From Pseudomonas khavaziana (GTDB lineage Bacteria; Pseudomonadota; Gammaproteobacteria; Pseudomonadales; Pseudomonadaceae), in the NCBI RefSeq assembly GCF_019145205.1, contig NZ_JAHSTT010000005.1, forward strand, positions 62,001 to 126,000: 64,000 bases of DNA. The letters are read 5' to 3'. Position numbers and translations under genes: made by a program. Below the pieces are notes generated by a model, which was given only the letters and a program-made list of their open reading frames with translations, ran no database searches and had not been told where the DNA came from. The first letter of the stretch is position 1; each line of letters opens with the position of its first letter. Below, piece by piece: positions 16,781 through 26,204 of this stretch.

Positions 16781-16820
16781 GTACCAAAGGGTAATGAGTA
16801 AAAAGACCTAGGAGTCTCCC

Positions 16821-18002
16821 ATGCTTAGTGCCCAAGACCGTGCAATCGTCAAATCCACCGTGCCCCTGCTGGAAAGTGGTGGCGAAGCGCTGATCACCCA
16901 TTTTTACCGCATGATGCTCTCTGAGTATCCCGAAGTGCGCCCGCTGTTCAACCAGGCTCACCAGGCCAGTGGCGACCAACCCCGCGCCCTGGCCAATGGG
17001 GTGCTGATGTATGCGCGCCATATTGACCAGTTGGACCAATTGGGCGATCTGGTGGCCAAGATCATCAACAAGCACGTGGCCTTGCAGATCCTGCCCGAGC
17101 ATTACCCCATCGTCGGTGCCTGCCTGCTGCGAGCTATTTCCGAAGTGCTGGGCAGCGAAATTGCCACTCCTGAGGTAATGAGCGCCTGGGGCGCGGCCTA
17201 CGGTCAACTGGCGGACATCCTGATCGGCGCCGAAGCGGCCATTTACGATGAAAAAGCCCAGGCGCCCGGCGGCTGGCGCGGTGCGCGGCCGTTCCTTTTG
17301 GTCAAGCGCGTGGAAGAGAGCGACGAGATCACCTCGTTCTACTTCGCCCCGGTGGATAACGGCCCGATCCTGGCCGCCACACCTGGCCAGTACATCGGCC
17401 TGAAACTGGTGCTCGATGGCGAAGAAGTGCGTCGCAACTATTCCCTGTCGGCCCTTACCGATAACGGCATGTACCGCATCAGCGTCAAGCGCGAAGCCGG
17501 TGGGCGGGTGTCCAACTACCTGCATGACCAGATGCACGTCGGCGCCACCATTGACCTGTTTCCACCGTCGGGCGAGTTCACCCTGGCCGCCAGTGATAAA
17601 CCGCTGGTGCTGATCAGCGGCGGGGTGGGTATCACCCCAACCCTGCCGATGCTCGAAGCGGCCCTGGCGACCCAGCGCCCGGTGCATTTTATCCACTGCG
17701 CCCGTAATGGCGGGGTGCATGCGTTCCGTGACTGGGTAGACAGCCTGGCGGCCCAGCATCCGCAGCTCAAGCGTTTCTACTGCTATGCCGAAGATGACGG
17801 CATCAGCCCGGCGGCGGACAAGGTTGGAATGCTGAACCAGGAGCAGTTGGCGGCCTGGTTGCCTGAGCAGCGGGATGTCGATGCGTACTTCCTGGGGCCC
17901 AAGGGGTTCATGGCGGCGATCAAGCGGCACCTGAAGGCGCTGGGCGTACCGGAGAAGCAGGCGCGCTATGAGTTCTTCGGCCCGGCTGCGGCGCTGGAAT
18001 AA
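16821..18002 (+). CDS. hmp: Flavohemoglobin, nitric oxide dioxygenase
   Basis: The product is 393 residues, a normal length. The globin domain spans 1-137 with proximal His85, distal Tyr29 and Gln53. The FAD domain follows (RNYSLSAL), then the NAD domain (SGGVGITPTLPML and an aromatic FFGPA near the C-terminus). The cytoplasmic enzyme converts NO and O2 to nitrate using NADH through FAD and heme. The ribosome site AGGAG precedes ATG 16821. It is called fhp in P. aeruginosa. Control by the divergent NorR is supported by three NorR boxes in the gap. Confidence 0.97.
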   Translation: MLSAQDRAIVKSTVPLLESGGEALITHFYRMMLSEYPEVRPLFNQAHQASGDQPRALANGVLMYARHIDQLDQLGDLVAKIINKHVALQILPEHYPIVGACLLRAISEVLGSEIATPEVMSAWGAAYGQLADILIGAEAAIYDEKAQAPGGWRGARPFLLVKRVEESDEITSFYFAPVDNGPILAATPGQYIGLKLVLDGEEVRRNYSLSALTDNGMYRISVKREAGGRVSNYLHDQMHVGATIDLFPPSGEFTLAASDKPLVLISGGVGITPTLPMLEAALATQRPVHFIHCARNGGVHAFRDWVDSLAAQHPQLKRFYCYAEDDGISPAADKVGMLNQEQLAAWLPEQRDVDAYFLGPKGFMAAIKRHLKALGVPEKQARYEFFGPAAALE

Positions 18003-18026
18003 TCCCCCCTAACAACACTGTCCAAA

Positions 18027-18117
18027 ATGTGGGAGCGGGCTTGCTCGCGAAAGCGGTGTGTCAGTCAATACATGTGTCTCTGATGCTCCGCCTTCGCGAG
18101 CAAGCCCGCTCCCACAT
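18027..18117. repeat. REPIN (inverted REP pair)
   Basis: The left arm begins ATGTGGGAGCGGGCTTGCTC and continues CGCGAA. The right arm is its exact reverse complement, ending GCTCCCACAT. About 40 bases lie between the arms. The complete doublet sits between hmp and dsbB. Confidence 0.88.
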
Positions 18118-18234
18118 GTGGCCCTCTATTTTTCCTGATTAATCTGCTGTTAACCCCTCTCTGTTTAAACCACTGCCTGTGTGTAAACTTGTTGCCATCA
18201 GGCACAACCATAATCAGGCAAAGGGAAAACGGGG

Positions 18235-18741
18235 ATGATTGACGATATGCGTTTGGGCAGGGAGCGGCGCTTTCTGGTGTTGCTGGGCATCATTTGCCTG
18301 GCGCTGATTGGCGGGGCGCTGTACATGCAAGTGGTGCTGGGCGAAGCACCGTGCCCGCTGTGCATCCTGCAACGCTACGCCTTGCTGCTGATCGCCCTCT
18401 TCGCGTTCATCGGCGCCGCGATGCGCACCAAGGGGGCGGTCACGGTCTTCGAAGGGCTGGTCGTGCTCAGTGCCCTGGGGGGTGTGGCTGCTGCCGGCCA
18501 CCATGTGTACACCCAGTTCTTTCCCCAAGTCAGTTGCGGCGTTGATGTGTTGCAACCGATCGTCGATGACCTGCCCCTGGCCAAGGTTTTCCCCCTGGGC
18601 TTCCAGGTCGACGGCTTCTGCAGCACGCCTTACCCGCCGATACTCGGCCTTTCGCTGGCCCAATGGGCGCTGGTGGCGTTCGTGCTGACGGTGATCCTGG
18701 TGCCACTGTGCATCTATCGCAATCGTCATCCCAAAGCCTGA
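18235..18741 (+). CDS. dsbB: Disulfide bond formation protein DsbB
   Basis: The product has 168 residues and four membrane helices. The periplasmic redox pairs are visible: CPLC after the first helix (near residue 40) and the loop cysteines in VSCGVD and GFCSTP. DsbB reoxidises DsbA and passes electrons to ubiquinone in the inner membrane. ATG 18235 follows AAGGGAAAACGGGG; ATG 18247 is an alternative. Pseudomonads often carry two DsbB paralogues, so this may be DsbB1 or DsbB2. It stands alone, with its own terminator. Confidence 0.9.
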   Translation: MIDDMRLGRERRFLVLLGIICLALIGGALYMQVVLGEAPCPLCILQRYALLLIALFAFIGAAMRTKGAVTVFEGLVVLSALGGVAAAGHHVYTQFFPQVSCGVDVLQPIVDDLPLAKVFPLGFQVDGFCSTPYPPILGLSLAQWALVAFVLTVILVPLCIYRNRHPKA

Positions 18742-18758
18742 GCCTTCGCTCCATTAAG

Positions 18759-18796
18759 ACGCTCCGCCCTTCTCATGAAGGCCGGAGCGTTTTTGT
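18759..18796 (+). terminator. Rho-independent terminator of dsbB
   Basis: Stem ACGCTCCG (18759-18766) pairs with CGGAGCGT (18783-18790), extended inward by CCTTC/GAAGG, and is followed by TTTTGTTT. Confidence 0.85.
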
Positions 18797-19533
18797 TTGT
18801 AGGGATTTGTGAAAGCGCCGTGACGAGGAGCAACTTAAGGTGCGCGCAGTGTGCGACATGTTGTCACACGGACGCTGTCGCAGGACGTTTCTGACCCGCG
18901 AAATCGGCGCTTAAATTTGCACCCGGCGCACAAATTGTGCTGTCAGTTCGTGGTGCGAACGGTGCCGCGCCGCGCCTGTGGTCCTGGCGCTCAATGGATC
19001 TATGAATGCCTTGTTTTATGGGGACTTGGATAGCTTTGCCATGCCCTTACAGGCTGTAAGGGAAGTGGCAATCTGCCCAATAACACGGCAATTTTTGTGG
19101 TTTTTGTTGAGAATCGAACGCGATAAGATCGCGAATCTTTGCAAGTTTGGTGAAGCATTGTTGCTGGAATCGATAAAAATTATTTCTTTATAAGACATGG
19201 TTTATACATCGCTAGCTAACTACAATCGCCCGCACTGAATGTCCGGTGCTGTTCAATCTTTGAGCATTGGAGCGGTCGAGGGGCAGATGGAAGGCTCTGT
19301 GCGACCCCAGGTTCCGGCAGCCTTTCAACTATCCGCACCAAATGGAATTGGTCTGTAACAAGGCCTTTAGCCACGAAATCGAATAAGAACTCACTGCTGG
19401 TCCGTGCAACGTACAGTCATGACGTGTCGGGCAGGCTCTTATTCAATCGAAGAGAAATGCCAACCCTTGGCAGGGTGAAGTGTTGGCGATCAAAACCCAA
19501 CTGCATTGCGCAAGCTGCTTTAGAGGTCGTGAG
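18797..19533 (+). promoter_or_regulatory. Long leader/regulatory gap before cyoA
   Basis: These 737 bases have no credible protein gene. The segment is AT-richer from 19080 to 19220 and contains several symmetric sites: GTGCGACA-TGT-TGTCACAC (18851-18869, one mismatch), CCCTTACAG-G-CTGTAAGGG (19044-19062, perfect) and CGCGAT-AAG-ATCGCG (19119-19133, perfect). The size and these dyads suggest an upstream regulatory region and possibly a long 5' leader for the cytochrome bo3 operon. I could not fix a promoter. Confidence 0.5.
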
Positions 19534-20475
19534 ATGAGTAAAAACAGGTACCCCCGATTACTAGGCTTTTTGCCGCTGCTTGGCATGATGTTAATGCTGG
19601 GAGGCTGCAAGTGGACCTTGATGGACCCAAAAGGACAGATCGGTCTGGATCAACGAAACCTGATCATCACCGCCACCCTGCTGATGCTGTTGGTCGTGGT
19701 GCCTGTGATCATCATGACGTTCGCCTTCGCCTGGAAATACCGCGCGTCGAACACCAAGGCGACCTACGCGCCTAAGTGGTCGCACTCCACCAAGATCGAA
19801 ATTGCGGTGTGGCTGGTACCGATCCTCATCATCATCGCCCTGGGTTACATCACCTATAAGTCGACCCACGAGCTGGACCCGTACCGTCCGCTGGAATCCG
19901 ACGTCAAGCCGATCAATATCGAAGTGGTCGCGCTGGACTGGAAGTGGCTGTTCATCTACCCGGACCTGGGTATCGCCACGGTCAACGAGATCCGTTTCCC
20001 GGAGAACACCCCGCTTAACTTCCGGATCACCTCCGACGCCGTGATGAACTCGTTCTTCATCCCAGCCCTGGGCGGCCAGATCTACGCGATGGCAGGCATG
20101 CAGACCCGCCTGCACCTGATCGCCAACGAAAAAGCTGAAATGGAAGGCATCTCCGCGAACTACAGCGGCGCTGGCTTCACCGGCATGAAATTCAAAGCGA
20201 TCTCGACGAGCCAGGACGATTTCAACGCCTGGGTAGCCGAAGTCAAGGCCGCACCTAAACAGCTTGATCAAGCTGAATACGACGCCCTGACCAAACCAAG
20301 CCAGAACAACCCAGTCGCCCTGTACTCCACGTATGAGCCGAACCTGTTTCAGAAAATCGTCGACAAGTACGAAGGTATGAAGCCAGGCAAGCCGGTCAAG
20401 CACGAGAAGAAAGAAGTGGCCGCGGTTGAAGGTTCTGATACAGGCGCGCATTCAACTGCTGGGGCAGAGGAGTAA
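19534..20475 (+). CDS. cyoA: Cytochrome bo3 ubiquinol oxidase subunit II
   Basis: The product is 313 residues. It is a lipoprotein, with signal MSKNRYPRLLGFLPLLGMML and lipobox LGGC (Cys25), followed by two membrane helices and the periplasmic cupredoxin domain (DWKWLFIYPDLGIATVNE). The CuA ligands of true cytochrome c oxidases are absent, as expected for a quinol oxidase. The C-terminal tail is charged and rich in Lys/Glu. ATG 19534 has GAGG seven bases upstream; an in-frame start at 19480 would place the signal peptide internally. It is the first gene of cyoABCDE, and cyoB begins 3 bp after its stop. Confidence 0.95.
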   Translation: MSKNRYPRLLGFLPLLGMMLMLGGCKWTLMDPKGQIGLDQRNLIITATLLMLLVVVPVIIMTFAFAWKYRASNTKATYAPKWSHSTKIEIAVWLVPILIIIALGYITYKSTHELDPYRPLESDVKPINIEVVALDWKWLFIYPDLGIATVNEIRFPENTPLNFRITSDAVMNSFFIPALGGQIYAMAGMQTRLHLIANEKAEMEGISANYSGAGFTGMKFKAISTSQDDFNAWVAEVKAAPKQLDQAEYDALTKPSQNNPVALYSTYEPNLFQKIVDKYEGMKPGKPVKHEKKEVAAVEGSDTGAHSTAGAEE

Positions 20476-20478
20476 ACG

Positions 20479-22497
20479 ATGTTTGGTAAATTAAGTTGGG
20501 ACGCGGTCCCATTCCACGAGCCGATCGTAATGGTGACTATCGCCATGATCGCGCTGGGTGGTCTGGCACTGGTTGCGGGTATCACCTATTTCAAGAAATG
20601 GTCCTACCTGTGGACCGAGTGGCTGACCTCGGTCGACCACAAGAAAATCGGCGTCATGTACGTCATCGTTGCCATGGTCATGCTGCTGCGTGGTTTTGCC
20701 GACGCCATCATGATGCGTACCCAGTTGGCCATGGCCACCGAGGGTTCGCCTGGCTACCTGCCGCCTGAACACTATGACCAGATCTTCACCGCCCACGGTG
20801 TGATCATGATCATCTTCATGGCGATGCCTTTCTTCACCGGCTTGATGAACCTGGCCTTGCCGCTGCAGATCGGTGCGCGTGACGTTGCCTACCCGTTCCT
20901 GAACTCCCTGAGCTTCTGGCTGCTGGTGTCCGGCGTGGTGCTGATCAACGTGTCCCTGGGCGTCGGCGAATTCGCCAAGACCGGTTGGGTTGCGTATCCG
21001 CCATTGTCGGGCTTGCAATACAGTCCGGGCGTGGGTGTGGACTACTACATCTGGGCGCTACAGTTATCAGGACTAGGGACGACATTGACGGGGGTCAACT
21101 TCCTGGCCACCGTCCTGAAAATGCGCGCCCCTGGCATGAAACTGATGGACATGCCGATCTTCACCTGGACCTGCACCTGGGCAAACGTACTGATCGTGGC
21201 TTCGTTCCCGATCCTGGCCGCTACCATGGCGCTGCTGTCGCTTGATCGTTACCTGGATTTCCACATTTTCACCAATGAGCTTGGTGGCAATCCAATGATG
21301 TACGTGAACCTGTTCTGGGCATGGGGTCACCCTGAGGTGTACATCCTGATCCTGCCAGCGTTCGGTATCTTCTCCGAAGTGATCTCGACCTTTACCGGCA
21401 AGCGCCTGTTCGGTCACCACTCGATGGTCTACGCATCGGGTGCGATCTCCGTACTGGGCTTCATGGTATGGCTGCACCACTTCTTCACCATGGGTTCGGG
21501 GGCCAGCGTCAACGCCTTCTTCGGCCTGGCGACGATGCTGATTTCCATTCCGACGGGGGTGAAGCTATTCAACTGGCTGTTCACCATCTACCACGGTCGT
21601 CTGCGCATGACCAGCCAGGTCCTGTGGACCCTTGGCTTCATGGTGACCTTCGCTATCGGCGGCATGACCGGCGTACTGCTGGCCATCCCGGGTGCTGACT
21701 TCGTCCTGCACAACAGCCTGTTCGTGATCGCGCACTTCCACAACGTGATCATCGGTGGTGCGGTATTCGGCTACATCGCAGGTTTCAGCTTCTACTTCCC
21801 GAAAGCGTTCGGCTTCAAGCTGCACGAAGGCTGGGGCAAGGCTGCATTCTGGTTCTGGATCTCGGGCTTCTTCGTCGCGTTCATGCCGCTCTATGCACTG
21901 GGCTTCATGGGCATGACCCGTCGTCTGAACGCTACTACCAACCCTGAGTGGGTACCGTACCTGTACGTTGCCATGTTCGGTGCGGTGATGATCGCTGTGG
22001 GTATCGCCTGCCAGTTGATCCAGCTGTACGTGAGCGTCCGTGACCGTAAGCAGAACGCTTGCGAATCCGGCGACCCATGGAACGGCCACACCCTGGAATG
22101 GTCGACCTCGTCGCCACCACCGTTCTACAACTTCGCCGTGATCCCGACTGCGAACACCATTGATGCATTCACCGAAGCCAAGGAAGACGGTACTGCGTAC
22201 CAGAAGCCCAAGCACTACGAACCGATCCACATGCCAAGCAACACCGCCACTGGTGTGGTGATGGGCGCGCTGTTGACCGTGTTCGGTTTCGCGATGATCT
22301 GGCACATCTGGTGGCTGGCAATCGCGAGCCTGGTGGGCACTATCGGTTACTTCATCATTCACGCTGCCCGTGATGATCAAGGCTACATGGTGCCGGTCGA
22401 AACGATCGAACGCATCGAAGCCGAGCAGCACGCTCGCCTGGTAGCCGAGAAGAAGATCCCGGCCAACCGTGTAGAAACCTCGTTGGAACAGGCTTAA
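20479..22497 (+). CDS. cyoB: Cytochrome bo3 ubiquinol oxidase subunit I
   Basis: This 672-residue heme-copper oxidase subunit has about 14-15 membrane helices. Motifs include the CuB/heme region [17 protein letters not shown] (with the cross-linked His/Tyr), WLHHFFTMG for the paired CuB His, and [12 protein letters not shown] for the heme ligands. It binds low-spin heme b, high-spin heme o3 and CuB, reduces O2 to water and pumps protons. Length and order are normal for CyoB. The gene sits 3 bp after cyoA and 3 bp before cyoC. Confidence 0.97.
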   Translation: MFGKLSWDAVPFHEPIVMVTIAMIALGGLALVAGITYFKKWSYLWTEWLTSVDHKKIGVMYVIVAMVMLLRGFADAIMMRTQLAMATEGSPGYLPPEHYDQIFTAHGVIMIIFMAMPFFTGLMNLALPLQIGARDVAYPFLNSLSFWLLVSGVVLINVSLGVGEFAKTGWVAYPPLSGLQYSPGVGVDYYIWALQLSGLGTTLTGVNFLATVLKMRAPGMKLMDMPIFTWTCTWANVLIVASFPILAATMALLSLDRYLDFHIFTNELGGNPMMYVNLFWAWGHPEVYILILPAFGIFSEVISTFTGKRLFGHHSMVYASGAISVLGFMVWLHHFFTMGSGASVNAFFGLATMLISIPTGVKLFNWLFTIYHGRLRMTSQVLWTLGFMVTFAIGGMTGVLLAIPGADFVLHNSLFVIAHFHNVIIGGAVFGYIAGFSFYFPKAFGFKLHEGWGKAAFWFWISGFFVAFMPLYALGFMGMTRRLNATTNPEWVPYLYVAMFGAVMIAVGIACQLIQLYVSVRDRKQNACESGDPWNGHTLEWSTSSPPPFYNFAVIPTANTIDAFTEAKEDGTAYQKPKHYEPIHMPSNTATGVVMGALLTVFGFAMIWHIWWLAIASLVGTIGYFIIHAARDDQGYMVPVETIERIEAEQHARLVAEKKIPANRVETSLEQA

Positions 22498-22500
22498 ACC

Positions 22501-23127
22501 ATGTCGAACTTAGTGACCAATGCTGGACACGCCCATGTCGATGACCATGGGCACGATGACCATCACCACGACTCGGGGCCAATGACCGTCTTCGGTTTCT
22601 GGCTCTACCTGATGACCGACTGCATCTTGTTTGCGTCGATCTTCGCGGTGTACGCGGTACTGGTAAACAACGTAGCGGGTGGCCCGTCGGGCCACGACAT
22701 CTTCGAACTGCCTTACGTGCTCGGCGAAACTGCCTTGCTGTTGTTCAGTTCGATCACCTACGGCTTCGCCATGTTGGCCTTCTACAAGGGCAACAAGAAG
22801 GGCGTACTGAGCTGGTTGGCACTGACCTTCCTGTTCGGCCTGGGCTTCATCGGCATGGAGATCAACGAGTTCCACCTGCTGATCTCCGAAGGCTACGGCC
22901 CGCACCGTTCCGGTTTCCTGTCGGCGTTCTTCACGCTGGTCGGCACCCACGGTCTGCACGTGACGGCCGGCCTGCTGTGGATGGCGGTGATGATGTATCA
23001 GGTCAATAAGCACGGCCTGACCAACACCAACAAGACTCGCCTGAGCTGCCTGAGCCTGTTCTGGCACTTCCTGGACGTGGTCTGGATCTGCGTCTTCACC
23101 GTTGTTTACCTGATGGGGACTCTGTAA
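22501..23127 (+). CDS. cyoC: Cytochrome bo3 ubiquinol oxidase subunit III
   Basis: The product has 208 residues and five membrane helices of the COX3 type ([35 protein letters not shown] in part). The His-rich N-terminus ([13 protein letters not shown]) is typical of CyoC in pseudomonads. It stabilises subunit I in the inner membrane. Its stop overlaps the start of cyoD by one base (TAATG). Confidence 0.95.
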   Translation: MSNLVTNAGHAHVDDHGHDDHHHDSGPMTVFGFWLYLMTDCILFASIFAVYAVLVNNVAGGPSGHDIFELPYVLGETALLLFSSITYGFAMLAFYKGNKKGVLSWLALTFLFGLGFIGMEINEFHLLISEGYGPHRSGFLSAFFTLVGTHGLHVTAGLLWMAVMMYQVNKHGLTNTNKTRLSCLSLFWHFLDVVWICVFTVVYLMGTL

Positions 23128-23468
23128 TGGCTAATGCACACTCCCATGACCATGACAGCCATGATGCGAGCCACGGCAGCGTTAAGTCCTACGCTATCGG
23201 CTTCATCCTGTCGGTAATCCTGACGCTCATCCCGTTCGGTCTGGTGATGTACCCGACCCTGCCGAAGTCGATCACCTTGATGATCGTGCTGGCGTTCGCG
23301 GTGATTCAGGTGCTGGTTCACCTGGTGTACTTCCTGCACCTGGATCGTTCCAAGGAGCAGCGCGATAACGTGATTGCGTTCGTGTTCGCAGGCTTAGTAA
23401 TCCTGCTGCTGGTTGGCCTGTCGATATGGATCATGTTCAGCATCCATACGTTCATGATGGCGAAGTGA
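23127..23468 (+). CDS. cyoD: Cytochrome bo3 ubiquinol oxidase subunit IV
   Basis: The product has 113 residues, with a His-rich N-terminus (ANAHSHDHDSHDASHG) and three membrane helices. It fits the CyoD family in length and position and assists CuB binding/assembly of subunit I. It shares one base with the cyoC stop, which suggests coupled translation. Confidence 0.94.
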   Translation: MANAHSHDHDSHDASHGSVKSYAIGFILSVILTLIPFGLVMYPTLPKSITLMIVLAFAVIQVLVHLVYFLHLDRSKEQRDNVIAFVFAGLVILLLVGLSIWIMFSIHTFMMAK

Positions 23469-23479
23469 GGTAAGACCCG

Positions 23480-24367
23480 ATGTCGCTTAAGCACTTTATC
23501 CAAATCACCAAACCGGGGATCATTTTCGGTAACGTGCTTTCTGTGGCGGGCGGTTTCTTCCTGGCCTCCAAGGGACATGTCGATCTGGCCATCTTCCTGG
23601 CTGCAATGATCGGTACGTCCCTGGTGGTTGCTTCCGGTTGCGTCTTCAACAACTGCATCGACCGTGACATCGATATCAAGATGGAGCGCACCAAGAATCG
23701 CGTGCTGGTGCAGGGGCTTATCTCCCTGAAACTGGCACTGATCTTTGCGACCGTCCTGGGTGTTGCCGGTGTGGTGCTGTTGTACAAGGTGGCCAACCCG
23801 TTGGCGGCGCTGTTTGCCGTGATTGGTTTTGTCATCTATGTCGGCCTCTACAGCCTGTACCTCAAGCGTAAGTCCGTACACGGTACGCTGGTGGGCAGCC
23901 TGTCGGGTGCGATGCCGCCGGTGATTGGTTATGTGGCTGTAACCAATAGCTTCGACATGGCCGCGCTGGTGCTGCTGGTGATGTTCAGCCTGTGGCAGAT
24001 GCCGCATTCCTACGCCATCGCGATTTTCCGCTTCAATGACTACCTGGCTGCGTCGATTCCGGTATTGCCGGTCAAGCGTGGCATCCAGGTGGCCAAGAAA
24101 CACATCCTGCTCTACATCCTGGCCTTCCTCGTGGCGACCTTGATGTTGACCTTCAGTGGCTACGCCGGCATGAGCTACCTGGCAGTGGCCGCCGCCATGG
24201 GCATGTACTGGTTGTACATGGCCTGGACCGGCTACAAGGCGGTGGATGACACCGTCTGGGCGCGCAAGCTGTTCGTGTTCTCGATCTTCACCATCACCGC
24301 GCTCAGCGTGATGATGTCCCTGGATTTCCAAGTGCCGAAAGAGCTGTTGCTGACCTACGCCCACTGA
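23480..24367 (+). CDS. cyoE: Protoheme IX farnesyltransferase (heme O synthase)
   Basis: This 295-residue UbiA-family prenyltransferase has about nine membrane helices. The Asp-rich prenyl-diphosphate site is [18 protein letters not shown] (near residue 55-72), and the second loop is [21 protein letters not shown]. It converts heme b to heme o for CyoB. It is the last gene of the operon, and a strong terminator follows at 24382. Confidence 0.95.
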   Translation: MSLKHFIQITKPGIIFGNVLSVAGGFFLASKGHVDLAIFLAAMIGTSLVVASGCVFNNCIDRDIDIKMERTKNRVLVQGLISLKLALIFATVLGVAGVVLLYKVANPLAALFAVIGFVIYVGLYSLYLKRKSVHGTLVGSLSGAMPPVIGYVAVTNSFDMAALVLLVMFSLWQMPHSYAIAIFRFNDYLAASIPVLPVKRGIQVAKKHILLYILAFLVATLMLTFSGYAGMSYLAVAAAMGMYWLYMAWTGYKAVDDTVWARKLFVFSIFTITALSVMMSLDFQVPKELLLTYAH

Positions 24368-24381
24368 GTGGTGTAAGCAAT

Positions 24382-24418
24382 AAAAAGCCCCGCCTTCGGA
24401 AGATGTGCGGGGTTTTTT
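24382..24418 (+). terminator. Terminator of the cyoABCDE operon
   Basis: AAAAAG precedes stem CCCCGC (24388-24393), which pairs with GCGGGG (24407-24412); CTTCGGAAG forms an inner hairpin and a TTTTTT run follows. Confidence 0.9.
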
Positions 24419-24443
24419 ATTGAGCGTTGCGTTAAACCAGATA

Positions 24444-24488
24444 CGCTGCGTTATCGTTGACCTTTTTCGCGAGCAAGCTCGCTCCTAC
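24444..24488 (+). repeat. REP half (direct copy of the one downstream of queC)
   Basis: The 45-base segment starts CGCTGCGTTATCGTTGAC and ends GAGCAAGCTCGCTCCTAC. The same 45 bases, with two differences, recur at 25278-25322 in the same orientation, so queC lies between direct repeats. Confidence 0.85.
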
Positions 24489-24520
24489 TCCTCAATTCTA
24501 CTGATGCAGGAAGCAAAGCA

Positions 24521-25219
24521 ATGAGTAAAAAAGCCGTTATGGTATTCAGCGGCGGGCAGGACTCGACGACCTGCCTGATCCAGGCACTGCCGCTGTATGA
24601 CGAAGTGCACTGCATTACCTTTGATTATGGCCAGCGCCATGTGGCGGAAATCGAAGTGGCCCGCAAGCTTGCCAAGCAACTGGGCGCCACGGTCCACAAA
24701 GTGATGGATGTGTCCTTGCTCAATGAGCTGGCCATCAGCAGTCTGACCCGTGACAACATTCCCGTACCGACCGTGAGCAGCTCTGGCGAAAGCCTGCCAA
24801 GCACTTTTGTGCCGGGGCGCAATATCCTGTTCCTGACCCTGGCGTCGATCTACGCCTACCAGGTGAAGGCCGAGGCTGTCATTACCGGGGTGTGCGAAAC
24901 CGACTTCTCGGGCTACCCCGATTGCCGGGATGAGTTCGTCAAGGCGTTGAACCAGGCGCTGAAGTTGGGGATGGAATATGACGTGCGCCTCGATACCCCG
25001 TTGATGTGGCTGAACAAGGCCGAAACCTGGGCACTGGCCGATTACCACGACCAGCTGGAGCTGGTGCGCGAGCAGACGCTGACCTGCTACAACGGCGTCA
25101 TTGGCACAGGCTGCGGTAATTGCGACGCGTGCAACCTGCGTGCACGGGGCTTGAATGAGTATCTGCAGAACAAGGCGGATGTCATGCAGAGCCTGAAGCA
25201 CAAATTGCAGTTGAAATAA
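24521..25219 (+). CDS. queC: 7-cyano-7-deazaguanine synthase QueC
   Basis: The product is 232 residues. The PP-loop ATPase signature is [11 protein letters not shown] (8-18), and the four zinc cysteines are at the end, [22 protein letters not shown] (about 187-208). It converts 7-carboxy-7-deazaguanine to preQ0 with ATP and ammonia, on the pathway to queuosine in tRNA. GCAGGAAGC precedes ATG 24521. It is not in an operon with queE or queD here. It stands alone between a REP half and a full REPIN, and faces a queuosine-precursor transporter gene on the other strand. No preQ1 riboswitch pattern was seen in the 32 bases upstream. Confidence 0.95.
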   Translation: MSKKAVMVFSGGQDSTTCLIQALPLYDEVHCITFDYGQRHVAEIEVARKLAKQLGATVHKVMDVSLLNELAISSLTRDNIPVPTVSSSGESLPSTFVPGRNILFLTLASIYAYQVKAEAVITGVCETDFSGYPDCRDEFVKALNQALKLGMEYDVRLDTPLMWLNKAETWALADYHDQLELVREQTLTCYNGVIGTGCGNCDACNLRARGLNEYLQNKADVMQSLKHKLQLK

Positions 25220-25223
25220 CTCT

Positions 25224-25323
25224 TGTAGGAGCGAGCTTGCTCGCGAAAATCCCGAGAGCGCCGCGTCCAACCAGGAGCGCTGCGTTATCGTTGACGTTTT
25301 TCGCGAGCAGGCTCGCTCCTACA
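25224..25323. repeat. REPIN between queC and the transporter gene
   Basis: The left arm is TGTAGGAGCGAGCTTGCTCG and continues CGAA. The right arm is its near-perfect reverse complement, ending GCTCGCTCCTACA. The centre contains GCGTTATCGTTGACG, which also occurs (inverted) in the REPIN at 62358. Confidence 0.88.
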
Positions 25324-25334
25324 CGGCAATGGGT

Positions 25335-26204
25335 TCAAGTCGCCAGGTAGCGCTTGAACAACGAGCGTGCCCCATACGCAGGCAGGATATTGAAGAACGC
25401 AAAGCCGACTTTGATCGCGATCTGCACATAGACCATGCCCAGGATGTCGCGGGTCTCCATGGCGCCGTAGAAGGCAATAAAGCAAAACAGGAAGCTGTCG
25501 ATAATGACCGCAAAGAATGTGCTGAAGAAAATCCGCAGGTACAGGTACTTGGAGTTGGTCAGCTCCTTGATCTTGCACAGCAGGTAGGAGTTTATATTCT
25601 CCGACGCCAGGAACGACACCGAAGAGGCCACCAGCACCGACGACACTTGCAGGATTACGTCGGTATACGGCCCATCCAGTTTCCAGCCCGGCAGCCCCGG
25701 CAGGAAGGTCGAGCCATACAGCAGGATGATGATCATCGCGTTGCTGGCAAACGCAAACAGAATCGCCCGTCGTGCCAGGCGCAAGCCGAAATTCTCATTC
25801 AGCAGGTCCACGATCAAAAAGGTCAGCGGGTACAGGAACGTGCCCGGCGTCACGATGATGCCCATGGACTCCAGGTAGATCGGCTTGGTCGCGGCAATGC
25901 TGGTAAAAATATAAAACGTGAACAGCAGCAAGTTCAAGATGATGTAGATCATCCAGGAGTTTTCATTGCGATCGTTTATATCGTAGGCGGTGAGTGTGCC
26001 TCCCTGGGCATAGAACTTCTTGTAGACGTTCTTGACTTCCATTCTATTGAAGTCATCCATGATCTCGCTGTTGAGCACTTCACTCAGTTTGATCTTGATG
26101 ATCTTGCCCGTGGCAAGCACCATGATCACCGCCAGGCGCTTGTCATTTTCAAAGCCCAGCAATTTGTACCTGCTGTTTTCAACGGCCCCTTCATATGTGG
26201 TCAT
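25335..26204 (-). CDS. Queuosine-precursor transporter (YhhQ/VUT family) with an extra N-terminal domain
   Basis: The product is 289 residues. Residues from about 85 on form a six-helix membrane protein of the COG1738 family, with the hallmark LIVDLLNENFGLRLARRAI in the second half. YhhQ-type members import preQ0/preQ1. Unusually, about 84 soluble residues precede the first helix (RYKLLGFENDKRLAVIMVLATGK onward, with IKLSEVLNSEIMDDFNRM); I do not recognise this domain. The start is ATG 26204, with GAGGAA seven bases upstream, overlapping the end of the regulator gene by 14 bp. This implies coupled translation. The partner queC is convergent across a REPIN. Confidence 0.85.
   Translation of the reverse strand: MTTYEGAVENSRYKLLGFENDKRLAVIMVLATGKIIKIKLSEVLNSEIMDDFNRMEVKNVYKKFYAQGGTLTAYDINDRNENSWMIYIILNLLLFTFYIFTSIAATKPIYLESMGIIVTPGTFLYPLTFLIVDLLNENFGLRLARRAILFAFASNAMIIILLYGSTFLPGLPGWKLDGPYTDVILQVSSVLVASSVSFLASENINSYLLCKIKELTNSKYLYLRIFFSTFFAVIIDSFLFCFIAFYGAMETRDILGMVYVQIAIKVGFAFFNILPAYGARSLFKRYLAT

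Noticed and set aside
18027-18117. REP pairs taken as a CRISPR array
   Set aside because: The units are inverted pairs, scattered singly in different gaps, with no regular spacers and no cas genes.
24489-24520. preQ1 riboswitch upstream of queC or of the transporter unit
   Set aside because: I looked for the short preQ1 aptamer pattern before queC and in 26797-27009 and saw neither the stem nor the A-rich tail.
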